Assembly: GCF_000826545.1 (NCBI RefSeq)
Contig: NZ_CDME01000014.1
Span: 372,001-436,000 of the forward strand
DNA: 64,000 nucleotides
Direction: 5' to 3'
DNA from: Kibdelosporangium sp. MJ126-NF4
GTDB lineage: Bacteria > Actinomycetota > Actinomycetes > Mycobacteriales > Pseudonocardiaceae
The position numbers and the translations under genes are program-made. The notes beneath the pieces are model-generated. The model did not search any database. It saw only the letters and a list, made by a program, of their open reading frames with translations, and had not been told where the DNA came from. Below, in pieces: positions 19,817 to 27,066 of the stretch; the stretch's first letter is position 1; each line of letters starts with the position of its first letter.

Positions 19817-20419
19817 TCAGGCGCGCCCGGACGTACCGCGGGTGGCTACCTGGTCGACGAAGCCGTACTCGCGGGCTTCCTCGGCGGTGAACCAGCGGTC
19901 ACGGTCGGCGTCGGCGGTGATCTTCTCGATCGTCTGGCCGGTCTGCTCGGCCGTGATCTGCGCCATCTCGCGCTTCCACTTGCCGAACACCTCGGCGCGG
20001 ATGGCGATGTCGGAGGCGGTACCACCGACACCGGCCGACGGCTGGTGCATCATGATCCGCGCGTGCGGCAGCGCGTGGCGCTTGCCGGGGGTGCCGGAGG
20101 ACAGCAGGAACTGGCCCATGGACGCGGCCAGGCCCATCGCCCAGGTCTGCACGTCCGGCTCGATCAGCTGCATGGTGTCGTAGATCGCCATCCCCGCGGT
20201 CACCGAACCGCCGGGGGAGTTGATGTAGAAGACGATGTCCCGTTTCGGGTCCTCGGCCTCAAGCAGGAGCAGCTGCGCCGTGATCCGGTTCGCGATCTCG
20301 TCGTCGACCTCGGAGCCGAGGAAGACGATCCGCTCGCGGAGCAGCCGCTCGTACACCGAGTCGTTCAAGGTCAGCCCTGCGGTGCCGGACCGCATCTGGG
20401 GCGAGTGGTGTTGCGTCAC
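19817..20419 (-). CDS. clpP1: ATP-dependent Clp protease proteolytic subunit ClpP1
   Basis: 200 residues from GTG 20419, equal to the mycobacterial ClpP1 length; in-frame ATGs at 20464 and 20455 would add 12-15 residues and remain possible. Triad: Ser100 (MGLAASMGQ), His125 (IMMHQP), Asp174. GGTASDIAI and ITAEQTG are ClpP1-type helix motifs. It is first gene of the clpP1-clpP2 operon, 109 bp after tig, with a ClgR box upstream and a TAATGT -10-like element just before the upstream ATG. Equivalent to Rv2461c. Confidence 0.96.
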   Translation of the reverse strand: MTQHHSPQMRSGTAGLTLNDSVYERLLRERIVFLGSEVDDEIANRITAQLLLLEAEDPKRDIVFYINSPGGSVTAGMAIYDTMQLIEPDVQTWAMGLAASMGQFLLSSGTPGKRHALPHARIMMHQPSAGVGGTASDIAIRAEVFGKWKREMAQITAEQTGQTIEKITADADRDRWFTAEEAREYGFVDQVATRGTSGRA

Positions 20420-20511
20420 GTCTGCCTGCCTCTTCCTGAAAGAACTCAAGCTCATCTCTCGCATCCGACATTAACGAAGGCGGGCGGCGCCGACGTCCCG
20501 ACACCGCCCAC

Positions 20512-20525
20512 GTTCGCTCAGAGCG
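20512..20525. promoter_or_regulatory. ClgR box upstream of clpP1
   Basis: GTTCGC-N5-GCG (GTTCGCTCAGAGCG) matches the ClgR recognition element described for Streptomyces clpP1, and its core fits the corynebacterial CGCYNANRGCG consensus. It lies between the tig stop and clpP1, about 95 bp before the GTG start. ClgR, an XRE-type activator, would induce clpP1-clpP2 during proteolytic stress. Confidence 0.75.
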
Positions 20526-20528
20526 TCA

Positions 20529-21917
20529 CTACTTGGCCTCGGCCGGCTCCGCCTCGGGCGCTTCGGACGCCTCTGCGGTGTCATCCGCGGCCGGGGAGAC
20601 CGGGCCGAACAGCGCGTCGAAGTCGATGGAGTTGCCGCTGGCGTCGGACACCGTGGCCTGGCGCACGATGGACGCGAGGGCCTTGCCGCGGCGCACGTCG
20701 GCGAAGATCGCGCCGAGCTGGCCGGACTGCTGGGCGCGCTGCACGTACTCGTCCGGGCTGACGCCGAAGCGCTGGGCCTGGTAGATGATGCGTTCGGTCA
20801 GCTCCTGGTCGGAGACGGAGAGGTTCTCCGCGTCGGCGACCGAGTCGAGCACCAGCTGGGTCTTGACGGCCTTCTCGGACTCACTGCGCACGTCCGCGTC
20901 GAACTCCTCGCGGGTCTGGCCCTGCGTCTCGAGGTACTCGTTGAACTTGGCGTCGTCGTGGTCGAACGCGTGGACGGCGTCGTGCGCCCGCATCTCGACC
21001 TCGGCGCCGACCACGCTCTCGGGCAGCGGCACCTCGGTGGTCTCCAGGAGGGCATCGAGGACCTTGTCGCGGGCCTGGACGCCCTGCTGCATCTTCTTGG
21101 CCATCGAGACGCGCTCACGGAGGTTCTCGCGCAGCTGGTCGACGGTGTCGAACTCGCTGGCCATCTGCGCGAACTCGTCGTCGACCTCGGGCAGTTCACG
21201 GACCTTGACCGACTGGACGGTGACCGAGATCTCGGCGTCCTTGTCGGCGAACTCACCGGCGACCAGCTTGGACACGAAAGTCCTGGTCTCGCCGGCCTCG
21301 GCGCCGACGATGGCCTCGTCGATGCCCTCGATCAGCTCACCGGAGCCGATCTGGTAGGAGAGGCCGGTGGTGGCGGCCTCCGAGACCTCCTGGCCGTCGA
21401 CGGTGGCGGAGAGGTCGATGGAGACGAAGTCGCCGTCCTCGGCGGGCCGGTTGGCACCGGCGAGGGTGCCGAAACGGGCGCGCAGCTCGTCGAGCTGGCG
21501 GTCGACCTCCTCCTCGTTGATCTCGATGTCGTCGACAGTGACCGAGAGCTCGCCGAAAGCCGGGACGGTGATCTCGGGCCGGACGTCGACCTCGACCGTG
21601 AACGCGAGGTGGTCACCGTCCTCGATCTTGGTCACCTCGATGTCGGGGCGGCCCAGCGTGCGGACCTCCTCGGCATTGACGGCTTCCATGTACTTGGCCG
21701 GGATGGCTTCGTTGACGACCTCGTCCAGCACGACACCGCGACCGAGCCGGTTCTCCAGCACCTTCGCGGGCGCCTTGCCCGGACGGAAACCAGGGATGCG
21801 CACCTGCTGTGCGAGCTTGCGGTATGCGCGGTCGAAGTTCGGCTTGAGCTCGTCGAACGGCACCTCGACGTTGATCCGGACCCTTGTCGGGCTCAGGTGC
21901 TCGACGGTGCTCTTCAA
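20529..21917 (-). CDS. tig: Trigger factor (ribosome-associated chaperone and prolyl isomerase)
   Basis: 462 residues from TTG 21917, chosen because GAGGAG lies 7 nt upstream and the family N-terminus K-S-T-V-E-x-L-S-P-T-R-V follows directly. The ribosome-docking signature IPGFRPGKAP is present, then the FKBP-type PPIase domain (about 155-245), the helical arms and an acidic Ala/Glu-rich tail. It binds nascent chains at ribosomal protein L23. It stands upstream of clpP1-clpP2, so folding and degradation are genetically linked. Equivalent to Rv2462c. Confidence 0.97.
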   Translation of the reverse strand: MKSTVEHLSPTRVRINVEVPFDELKPNFDRAYRKLAQQVRIPGFRPGKAPAKVLENRLGRGVVLDEVVNEAIPAKYMEAVNAEEVRTLGRPDIEVTKIEDGDHLAFTVEVDVRPEITVPAFGELSVTVDDIEINEEEVDRQLDELRARFGTLAGANRPAEDGDFVSIDLSATVDGQEVSEAATTGLSYQIGSGELIEGIDEAIVGAEAGETRTFVSKLVAGEFADKDAEISVTVQSVKVRELPEVDDEFAQMASEFDTVDQLRENLRERVSMAKKMQQGVQARDKVLDALLETTEVPLPESVVGAEVEMRAHDAVHAFDHDDAKFNEYLETQGQTREEFDADVRSESEKAVKTQLVLDSVADAENLSVSDQELTERIIYQAQRFGVSPDEYVQRAQQSGQLGAIFADVRRGKALASIVRQATVSDASGNSIDFDALFGPVSPAADDTAEASEAPEAEPAEAK

Positions 21918-22040
21918 CGTAAGACTCCTCGTGCGAAATGGCATAGGGGAACACCCGCGCCGGAGAAAACAAGCCGGGAGTTACCAGGGAAGTCTAGGCG
22001 AGGTGCGCAGGTGGAACCGGCGGGGGTGGATACTGGCCGG

Positions 22041-22508
22041 ATGGAGGTGGCGATCCTGATCGGCCTGCAAGCCTCAGGGAAGACAACCTTCTACCGAAGA
22101 CACCTCGCGAAAACCCATGATCACGTGAGCAAGGACAACTTCCCGAACGCGAGAAAACCGCAGAAACGCCAGCTCAGGCTGATCGAGGAAGCGCTGTCGG
22201 AAGGCCGAGGCGTGGCGGTGGACAACACAAACCCCGCACCGGCCGAATGGGCCCCGCTGATCGCGACGGCCCGAGCGTTCGCAGCGACAGTGACCGCCTA
22301 CTGGTTCCCGGTGGACGTCGAAGCCTCCATCGCCCGCAACGCGGCGCGCGCCAACCCGGTCCCTGACGTGGGCCTCTTCACGACCCTCGGCCGCCTACGC
22401 CGCCCGACACTGTCGGATGGCTTCGACAAGGTGTACTCAGTGACGTTCGACGACACCGGCGAGTTCACTGTGACCGAACACACAGTGGTGTCTGAAGACG
22501 GGCCATAA
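22041..22508 (+). CDS. P-loop ATPase/kinase (AAA_33, polynucleotide kinase-like)
   Basis: 155 residues with Walker A GLQASGKTT at 8-16 and the SKDNF and DNTNP segments seen in the T4 polynucleotide kinase/zeta-like group. The start has no Shine-Dalgarno, but GATACT lies exactly 6 nt before the ATG, suggesting a leaderless message. It is a stand-alone gene between tig (divergent) and tRNA-Pro. Whether it phosphorylates a nucleic acid, a metabolite or a nucleotide sugar is unknown. Confidence 0.85.
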   Translation: MEVAILIGLQASGKTTFYRRHLAKTHDHVSKDNFPNARKPQKRQLRLIEEALSEGRGVAVDNTNPAPAEWAPLIATARAFAATVTAYWFPVDVEASIARNAARANPVPDVGLFTTLGRLRRPTLSDGFDKVYSVTFDDTGEFTVTEHTVVSEDGP

Positions 22509-22515
22509 GCCCTGG

Positions 22516-22589
22516 TCGGGATGACAGGATTTGAACCTGCGACCCTCCGCTCCCAAAGCGGATGCGCTACCAAGCTGCGCTACATCCCG
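22516..22589 (-). tRNA. tRNA-Pro (anticodon TGG)
   Basis: A 74-nt cloverleaf on the minus strand: acceptor CGGGATG pairs with CATCCCG, with discriminator A, TTCAAAT T-loop and anticodon loop TTTGGGA giving anticodon TGG (22553-22555). CCA is not encoded. It reads proline codons CCA/CCG. It is divergent from tRNA-Gly. Confidence 0.97.
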
Positions 22590-22678
22590 ATGCCATGGCC
22601 CGCCGTCGGCGGACCCTGCGTACGTAGCTTAGCGGGACCCGCTAGTCTTATTCCGCACCCACCCCCGGGTTGGTGCAC

Positions 22679-22749
22679 GCGGGTGTAGCTCAATGGCAGA
22701 GCCCCAGCCTTCCAAGCTGGTCATGCGGGTTCGATTCCCGTCACCCGCT
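22679..22749 (+). tRNA. tRNA-Gly (anticodon TCC)
   Basis: A 71-nt cloverleaf: acceptor GCGGGTG/CACCCGC, loop CTTCCAA with anticodon TCC (22711-22713) and TTCGATT T-loop. CCA is not encoded. The tRNA-Gly gene near tig is, as I recall, the attachment site of mycobacteriophage L5 in M. smegmatis, and here remains of an integrative element start right after it. Confidence 0.97.
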
Positions 22750-22772
22750 CAGCTGAAGTCCTAGCAGGTCAG

Positions 22773-22806
22773 AAGGGGTGTCACCCTGTATCGGGTGACG
22801 CCCCTT
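22773..22806 (+). terminator. Terminator after tRNA-Gly
   Basis: Stem AAGGGGTGTCACCC (22773-22786) pairs with GGGTGACGCCCCTT (22793-22806), with one G-U pair and a 6-nt loop, 24 nt downstream of the tRNA. Confidence 0.85.
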
Positions 22807-22811
22807 CCTTG

Positions 22812-23522
22812 CTATCGGGGACCTACTGTTGACCAGCGGACGGAGTGTCGAACCCGCCTTGGCCGCGGTGGTGTCGCCCACGCGCTTCGGGCGACACCAC
22901 CGCGGGTCGGCGGATTGGCGTAGAACAGGTCCAACTCGATGCGCCCAGGCCCTGTCACCAATACCTGGCACGCCACGGCGTGAAACGAGTGCGCCAAACC
23001 CGAAGCGCGTTCCACCCACTGCTCCGGCACCTGCCCTTTGATCATGCGGATCTGGACCTTGTCCCGCCATCCCTCCGACCGAACACGCAAGAGCTTGGGC
23101 AGATGCTCGCGCCCGTTCGCTTCGCGAGCCAGGTTCGTCAGCCGCATGACTGTGCGCCAATCCCAGGCGTAGACAGCTAAGCGACGCATCTCGGCCCGCA
23201 GCCAACGACACCGCCTGGCGTACGAATCCGCGTTCTGCCACCACGACACCAACAAACCAGCGAATACAACCGAGGCGACCGCGCCAACCAGATAGTGCCC
23301 AACCCACCAGTCCAACAACACTGCGGTGGCGGTCAAAGTCGTGAAAACCGGGTAGTACCAACAAACCCGCGCAACCTTCACCACAAGCCAACCCACAAGC
23401 CACGTGAGCGCCAACGGCAAGACTGCGAGCTTGGTCCAGCCAGGCAGCATGGTCCACCATGGCAGCCTCGGCCGTGCGACTTCCAGCGGTGCAGGATCAA
23501 CCCAGCGCGACCCCTTGCCCAT
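22812..23522 (-). pseudogene. Truncated FtsK/SpoIIIE-like conjugal transfer protein (TraB/TraSA type)
   Basis: 236 codons from ATG 23522. The N-terminus MGKGSRWVDP with PRLPWWTMLPGWTKL, two or three membrane helices (about residues 20-75) and the soluble segment VRSEGWRDKVQIRMIKGQ, ending near RIELDL, match the start of actinomycete AICE/plasmid TraB-type DNA translocases. Those proteins continue with an FtsK motor of several hundred residues containing Walker A and B; here nothing of the motor is present. The last ~30 codons read through a hairpin at 22863-22905, so homology effectively ends there. It was probably created by a deletion. Confidence 0.75.
22863..22905. terminator. Strong hairpin at the broken end of the transfer gene
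   Basis: Perfect 17-bp arms, CCGCGGTGGTGTCGCCC (22863-22879) and complement (22889-22905), around a 9-nt loop. It looks like an intrinsic-type terminator that originally followed a gene and is now fused in frame to the truncated reading frame. Confidence 0.7.
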
Positions 23523-23839
23523 CACGAACCGCCCCGCTCGATCACGGGACTGGCAATGACGCCGAGCGCCAAAGCCAGCGTGCGCAAGCACAACCTGTCC
23601 CGCAGCAGCAGCCGAGCGAACTTCTGGTACTTCTCCCAACGTTTCGCGACGGTCCCACTTGCGGGCACCACTGGTGTTGCCTCTAGGCTGTCCATTGTCT
23701 ACTCCAGGCGGGTAGGCAGCACAGAAGCGGAACACGGTTGGTAGCCAGGGATCCGCTTCTGTGCTTATGGGATACGTTGTTCCACGACAGGGCGTGCGTC
23801 ATCGCCACACGACCCGTTCCATGTTTCGCTTCAGTCCAA
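23523..23839. other. Intergenic stretch with a 13-bp inverted repeat
   Basis: No convincing gene. An inverted repeat with perfect arms GCACAGAAGCGGA (23719-23731) and TCCGCTTCTGTGC (23752-23764) and a 20-nt spacer lies about 75-120 nt beyond the XRE gene stop and could terminate that operon. The transfer-gene frame stays open upstream to 23735, but that part has no recognisable protein features. Confidence 0.55.
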
Positions 23840-24154
23840 TCAGGAATTCGAAGCGCGTCTTGAGGTTATCCGTAGTCGCTTCCCGCGAATGCGGTGCGGG
23901 CTGTGCGGCCAGGCCAGTTCCCACAAGACAAGGCAGGTGGCGGCCACTTGCGGTGAAGGCCGATACAGGTCGAGCATCGCCACCAGTTCGTCGCGCTGAG
24001 GAATACGACCCTGTTCGATCCGATGGATCTGGTAGCGCGACCCACCGAGCGCGGTTGCCGCTTCCTCCTGAGTTATGGGCACCCGCTCTCGCATCTGCCG
24101 AAGGTGCGTGACCAACTCCTTGCCGTGCTCGTTCGGTTCGGGGACGGGGCTCAT
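23840..24154 (-). CDS. XRE-family helix-turn-helix protein
   Basis: 104 residues with one Cro/C1-type HTH: LVTHLRQMRERVPITQEEAATALGG, recognition helix SRYQIHRIEQGR, then PQRDELVAMLDLY. The basic C-terminal tail follows a Trp-rich segment (LVLWELAWP). Such small XRE proteins are common accessory genes of actinobacterial integrative elements. The start overlaps the upstream gene (ATGA), so it is last in a three-gene operon. Its target is unknown. Confidence 0.82.
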   Translation of the reverse strand: MSPVPEPNEHGKELVTHLRQMRERVPITQEEAATALGGSRYQIHRIEQGRIPQRDELVAMLDLYRPSPQVAATCLVLWELAWPHSPHRIRGKRLRITSRRASNS

Positions 24155-24405
24155 GACGGTCCGCTCATCTCCGCCACGAAGTCACTGCACCGCCGAGCCT
24201 GCTCACCCAGGTCGTTGTAGAGCTCCATCAACTCCTCGATCACCACAGCACGGCAACGCAGGTGCACCGCTTCCTCTCGCAGCACCTCTGCCGCGTGATC
24301 GTCGACCCCGTCGAGCGCGTCGGCGAAGACCGCGTAGTTGGAAGCCTGTGACCGCAACGCCCGCACTACATCCATGGGCAAATCGTCCGGTCGCAACATA
24401 GTCAT
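24151..24405 (-). CDS. Small helical protein of unknown function
   Basis: 84 residues from ATG 24405, chosen because it forms a TGATG overlap with the previous gene's stop; a frame starting at 24429 is the alternative. Predominantly helical and acidic: RALRSQASNYAVFADALDG, HAAEVLREEAVHL, EELMELYNDLGEQARR. It looks like a four-helix or coiled-coil protein. Located between a 75-residue protein and an XRE regulator, coupled to both. No family recognised. Confidence 0.65.
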   Translation of the reverse strand: MTMLRPDDLPMDVVRALRSQASNYAVFADALDGVDDHAAEVLREEAVHLRCRAVVIEELMELYNDLGEQARRCSDFVAEMSGPS

Positions 24406-24632
24406 CACACCGCCGCCGGAGCCTGACACACCGTCGCCAGCTCACGAGCACCGTCCGCGAGGTCCTCCAGGAACCGCACGAACTCTTGGCACCTCTCGGC
24501 ACCATTCGGCGGTAGGAGCGTCACCGAGTAAGTCGCGTCGGCCACGAACAGCCTGGGCGGATCCCACTCGTCCCCTGGATGCACGATCACACGTGTGCCC
24601 GAACTGACCTTCCACTCAGTCTGAACGGTCAT
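24405..24632 (-). CDS. Small protein of unknown function
   Basis: 75 residues; ATG 24632 has AAAGGAGG 7 nt upstream, a near-perfect Shine-Dalgarno. Beta-rich first half (SGTRVIVHPGDEWDPPRLFVADATYSVTLL in pieces) and helical second half (FVRFLEDLADGARELATV). It is the first gene of the minus-strand operon starting at the GTATAC operator region, so it is probably controlled by the divergent GntR protein. No family recognised. Confidence 0.65.
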   Translation of the reverse strand: MTVQTEWKVSSGTRVIVHPGDEWDPPRLFVADATYSVTLLPPNGAERCQEFVRFLEDLADGARELATVCQAPAAV

Positions 24633-24688
24633 CAAGCGGCCTCCTTTGACCCTGCGAGACCCAGGCGAGGCGCTCCGGCCTCAGGGTC

Positions 24689-24753
24689 GTTGACCTGAAC
24701 GAGGTTCAACGTATACGAAGTTTCGTATACGCACAATACCTACGTATACGAAG
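24689..24753. promoter_or_regulatory. Divergent operator with three GTATAC half-sites
   Basis: CGTATACGAA (24710-24719) and its exact complement (24722-24731) form a 22-bp palindrome with a 2-bp centre; a third copy (CGTATACGAAG) lies at 24743-24753. A looser repeat (GTTGACCT...AGGTTCAAC) precedes at 24689-24710 and includes TTGACC. The control region is shared by the GntR gene and the three-gene operon, and is the obvious target of the GntR protein. Confidence 0.8.
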
Positions 24754-24811
24754 CTGGTACAGTCCCTGCGCAGCACCGGTCGGCGGTGTGCAGTCGAAAG
24801 GATCAAGCCTG

Positions 24812-25486
24812 ATGACAGATCCGGCGTACGTCTCTATCGCGGGCGAGTACGCGCGGAAGATCCGCAGCGGCGAACTTCCACCCGGAATCCAGCTACCGAG
24901 CTACGCAGAGATCGCCACACGGCACGGTGTCTCGGACATCGTCGTTCGGAAGGCCCTTGACCTGCTCCAAGGGCAGGGACTTGTTCGGTCCGTGCGGCGT
25001 CGCGGCATCTTCGTGACCGACCGGCCCAACCTCGTCCGGATCTCGCCCGAACGGCAGATGGAGACCGCAGAGGCCACATTCGGCAACGAGTCCGCGCAAC
25101 AAGTCCAGGTTGACCGCGAAACCGGCTCGGTCCCAGCCACCGACACGCTGGCAGAAGTTTTCGGCGTGGTAGTGGGTGATGAGCTCACCCACATCGTTAC
25201 CCGCGTGTCCGAAGACGGACGGCCGATATCAATCTCGGACACATACCAGCCACCGACCGTCTCAGGAATCTCAGCAGCTACCGACCTCGAAGAAGCCATT
25301 GCTGACCAGCTGCCAGCGCCGGATCATGCGAAATGGTTGGAGACGACGCCAGGCGATTTGGTCAAGACCGTTAGCCAACGATTCATGGCAGCCGACGGCC
25401 GAGTAGTCATGATCTCGAACATCTCGTACCCACGCAACCGATACGACTCGTTCGTATTTCGCATGAAGCTGTCACCAACTACCTAG
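24812..25486 (+). CDS. GntR-family regulator with UTRA domain (KorSA-like)
   Basis: 224 residues from ATG 24812, with GAAAGGA 9 nt upstream. The winged helix (IAGEYARKIRSGELPPG, SDIVVRKALDLLQ) is followed by a HutC/UTRA ligand-binding half (GVVVGDELTHIVTRVSEDGRPISISDTY in part). GntR/HutC proteins of this size are the Kor-type repressors that hold actinomycete integrative elements and plasmid transfer genes silent. It lies directly downstream of the GTATAC palindromes. Intact, while the transfer gene it may have controlled is truncated. Confidence 0.85.
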   Translation: MTDPAYVSIAGEYARKIRSGELPPGIQLPSYAEIATRHGVSDIVVRKALDLLQGQGLVRSVRRRGIFVTDRPNLVRISPERQMETAEATFGNESAQQVQVDRETGSVPATDTLAEVFGVVVGDELTHIVTRVSEDGRPISISDTYQPPTVSGISAATDLEEAIADQLPAPDHAKWLETTPGDLVKTVSQRFMAADGRVVMISNISYPRNRYDSFVFRMKLSPTT

Positions 25487-25554
25487 ACCCCAGGCAGGCA
25501 CCGCAACACTCAGGAAGCCTGGCTGAGCGCCGCTGGCGAACAGTCAGGCTTCTC

Positions 25555-26391
25555 TCATTTCCGCACCCACCCCTGTGCCGCATCACTCAAGTTCCACCAG
25601 GACACATGCTGCTCGTCTTGGGATTCGAGCCGCCACGCGGCCGACAGCTTGTCGAAGAACGCATCGTCCCCAGTTTTTCCACCACGCGGCTCGCCAATGA
25701 ATATCAGGCGTTCACCGCCCGACCTCTCAAACGCGCCAAGCGCTTGCGAAGCCATCGTGTTCCCCCACCCGGGCGGCCAGCACAGAAACAACACATAGTC
25801 CGCGCGACCGGTTGCCCGATCCAAGAACTCCTCAAGGCCCCTAACATGGTGCCAAACGTCCTGTTGCCCGACTACCGAGGGAAAGGACGCATTCTCAGTC
25901 TTACCAGGCGGCTCCGAATCGTACGCTTCGACAGCAAGCCCTGCCGCCACCAACTGCGCCGCCCAGTATGCGCGACCGGCGCCGAGCTCCACCATCGGTC
26001 GACCAGCAGAGAACCGGGTTATCCACCCCACGGTCTCAGGTGATGGAATCGCGTATGCGTAAGTGGCCTGCAAAACCATCTGCGCGTATGCCAATCGCGA
26101 ACTTCCGCCCGGCCGACCACCGTTAACCACTCGGCGACCTTGACGCTCGACAACCGACGGCCCAACAATATCCCAGTATGGATTTGAGCTGTACGCGGCG
26201 CCGCCTGTGACGTAATGAACGAATCTCAAGTCGAATGCCGCATCAGCGGAATCATCACCTGTGCCTTGCAGCTGCGGCGCCATATCCAGGTACTCGGCTA
26301 CCTTTGGATACTCGGCCCGTAGCCGCTCCTCATCATCCAGCAGCGCCGCTAGCTCGTCACGTCGTTCGCTTGTCAGCACAAGGTCAGCCAC
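25555..26391 (-). CDS. Putative SAM-dependent methyltransferase
   Basis: 278 residues, GTG start without a clear Shine-Dalgarno. A Rossmann-like motif I, VELGAG (134-139), is followed by strand 2 ending in Asp158 (AVEAYDSE); then YVLFLCWPP (199-207) and LIFIGEPRGG occupy the places of motifs IV and V. That order fits a class I methyltransferase, with C-W-P-P in place of the N/D-P-P-Y of base methylases. The N-terminal 130 residues are unlike common methyltransferases. Located inside the tRNA-Gly element remnant; substrate unknown, and a non-catalytic role is possible. Confidence 0.6.
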   Translation of the reverse strand: MADLVLTSERRDELAALLDDEERLRAEYPKVAEYLDMAPQLQGTGDDSADAAFDLRFVHYVTGGAAYSSNPYWDIVGPSVVERQGRRVVNGGRPGGSSRLAYAQMVLQATYAYAIPSPETVGWITRFSAGRPMVELGAGRAYWAAQLVAAGLAVEAYDSEPPGKTENASFPSVVGQQDVWHHVRGLEEFLDRATGRADYVLFLCWPPGWGNTMASQALGAFERSGGERLIFIGEPRGGKTGDDAFFDKLSAAWRLESQDEQHVSWWNLSDAAQGWVRK

Positions 26392-26432
26392 GCGCCAATT
26401 GTTGCACGACGGACTGATGGGTGTAGTCGGCG

Positions 26433-26660
26433 CTACACCAGCACCGATGCATCGGCCGAGTCCTGCCCACAGACAGGACTCGGCCTCAGGACTCTAACGT
26501 ACGAGGGAGCGTACGGAGCGCCAATGCTCCTGTAGAAGCGGTGCAGACGCGTCATGACTTCCCTTTCACGCCTACTATCTCCTGTCACTTCTCGTAGTTC
26601 GAGCAGATATGGAACAGCATCTCGAAGGGCCAGCCTATACTGACCGTCTTGATGAGCCAC
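26433..26660 (-). CDS. Small protein of unknown function (doubtful)
   Basis: 75 codons from GTG 26660 with GGAGG 6 nt upstream. The helical first part (YRLALRDAVPYLLELREV, EREVMTRLHRFYRSIG) looks protein-like, and codon choice is richer in A/T than the neighbours. The last ~10 codons run through the hairpin at 26454-26485, which is unusual for a real gene end. It may be a decayed cargo gene of the element. Confidence 0.4.
   Translation of the reverse strand: MAHQDGQYRLALRDAVPYLLELREVTGDSRREREVMTRLHRFYRSIGAPYAPSYVRVLRPSPVCGQDSADASVLV
26454..26485. terminator. 12-bp stem terminator-like hairpin
   Basis: GGCCGAGTCCTG (26454-26465) and its exact complement CAGGACTCGGCC (26474-26485) with an 8-nt loop. 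It separates the small gene at 26660 from the methyltransferase gene on the same strand and overlaps the end of the former. Confidence 0.7.
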
Positions 26661-26865
26661 CTACAACCTCCAGATAGTGTGGCAATTCGACGACAACCCG
26701 GACATCGCCGGGGACCTTGTTGTCCCAAACAGCAAGTTCTTGTGGATTCGTCGATCACTTGGGCAGGTAACTGCGGTCATGTCGTCACTGTCACACCCCT
26801 CCACCTACATCCAGCCAGTCAGTGCCCGCGTTGTCGGCTGGCGGGCAACGGCCACAGTGGCGTGC

Positions 26866-27045
26866 TCACCATGGGATTGTTGCGAGGCTGTTGAAGAACA
26901 ACGCAACCACTCTCAGAACCAGGTAGAGGGCGAAGAACACAGCCGCGACGATCACGCCGATCGCGACGACGAGTGCCGCGAGGGCCAATAGGCCGACTTT
27001 CCAGTCCCGCGGCGGCAGGGCCGGTCTTCTCCAGTTCCAGGCCAT
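26866..27045 (-). CDS. Small membrane protein (59 residues)
   Basis: ATG 27045 with AAGGGGG 6 nt upstream. A basic, Trp-rich head (MAWNWRRPALPPRDWK) precedes one long or two tightly packed hydrophobic helices (LLALAALVVAIGVIVAAVFF and LYLVLRVVALFF). The clean Shine-Dalgarno and amphipathic head support a real gene. The function is unknown. It is divergent from the AAC(3) gene, 21 bp away. Confidence 0.7.
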   Translation of the reverse strand: MAWNWRRPALPPRDWKVGLLALAALVVAIGVIVAAVFFALYLVLRVVALFFNSLATIPW

Positions 27046-27066
27046 CGTTGCCCCCTTGCACCCGGG

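Larger units (their letters stand above)
22679..26700. mobile_element. Remnant of an integrative (AICE-type) element next to tRNA-Gly
   Basis: Between tRNA-Gly and the conserved small membrane gene at 26866 lie a truncated FtsK/TraB-like transfer gene, a three-gene operon ending in an XRE protein, a KorSA-like GntR regulator with GTATAC operators, and a putative methyltransferase. A/T-ending codons increase toward 24.7-26.7 kb. No integrase, replication protein or second copy of the tRNA 3' end is visible, so the element is inferred to be defective and its right boundary is approximate. Confidence 0.6.

Noticed and set aside
24000..27060. A second copy of the tRNA-Gly 3' end as attR of the element
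   Set aside because: I looked for the T-arm and acceptor sequence of tRNA-Gly downstream and found none; no att duplication is claimed.
26819..27061. An 80-codon minus-strand frame overlapping the small membrane gene
   Set aside because: The 59-codon frame at 26866-27045 has a clear membrane protein pattern and a better ribosome site; the overlapping frame is Arg/Gly/Pro noise.
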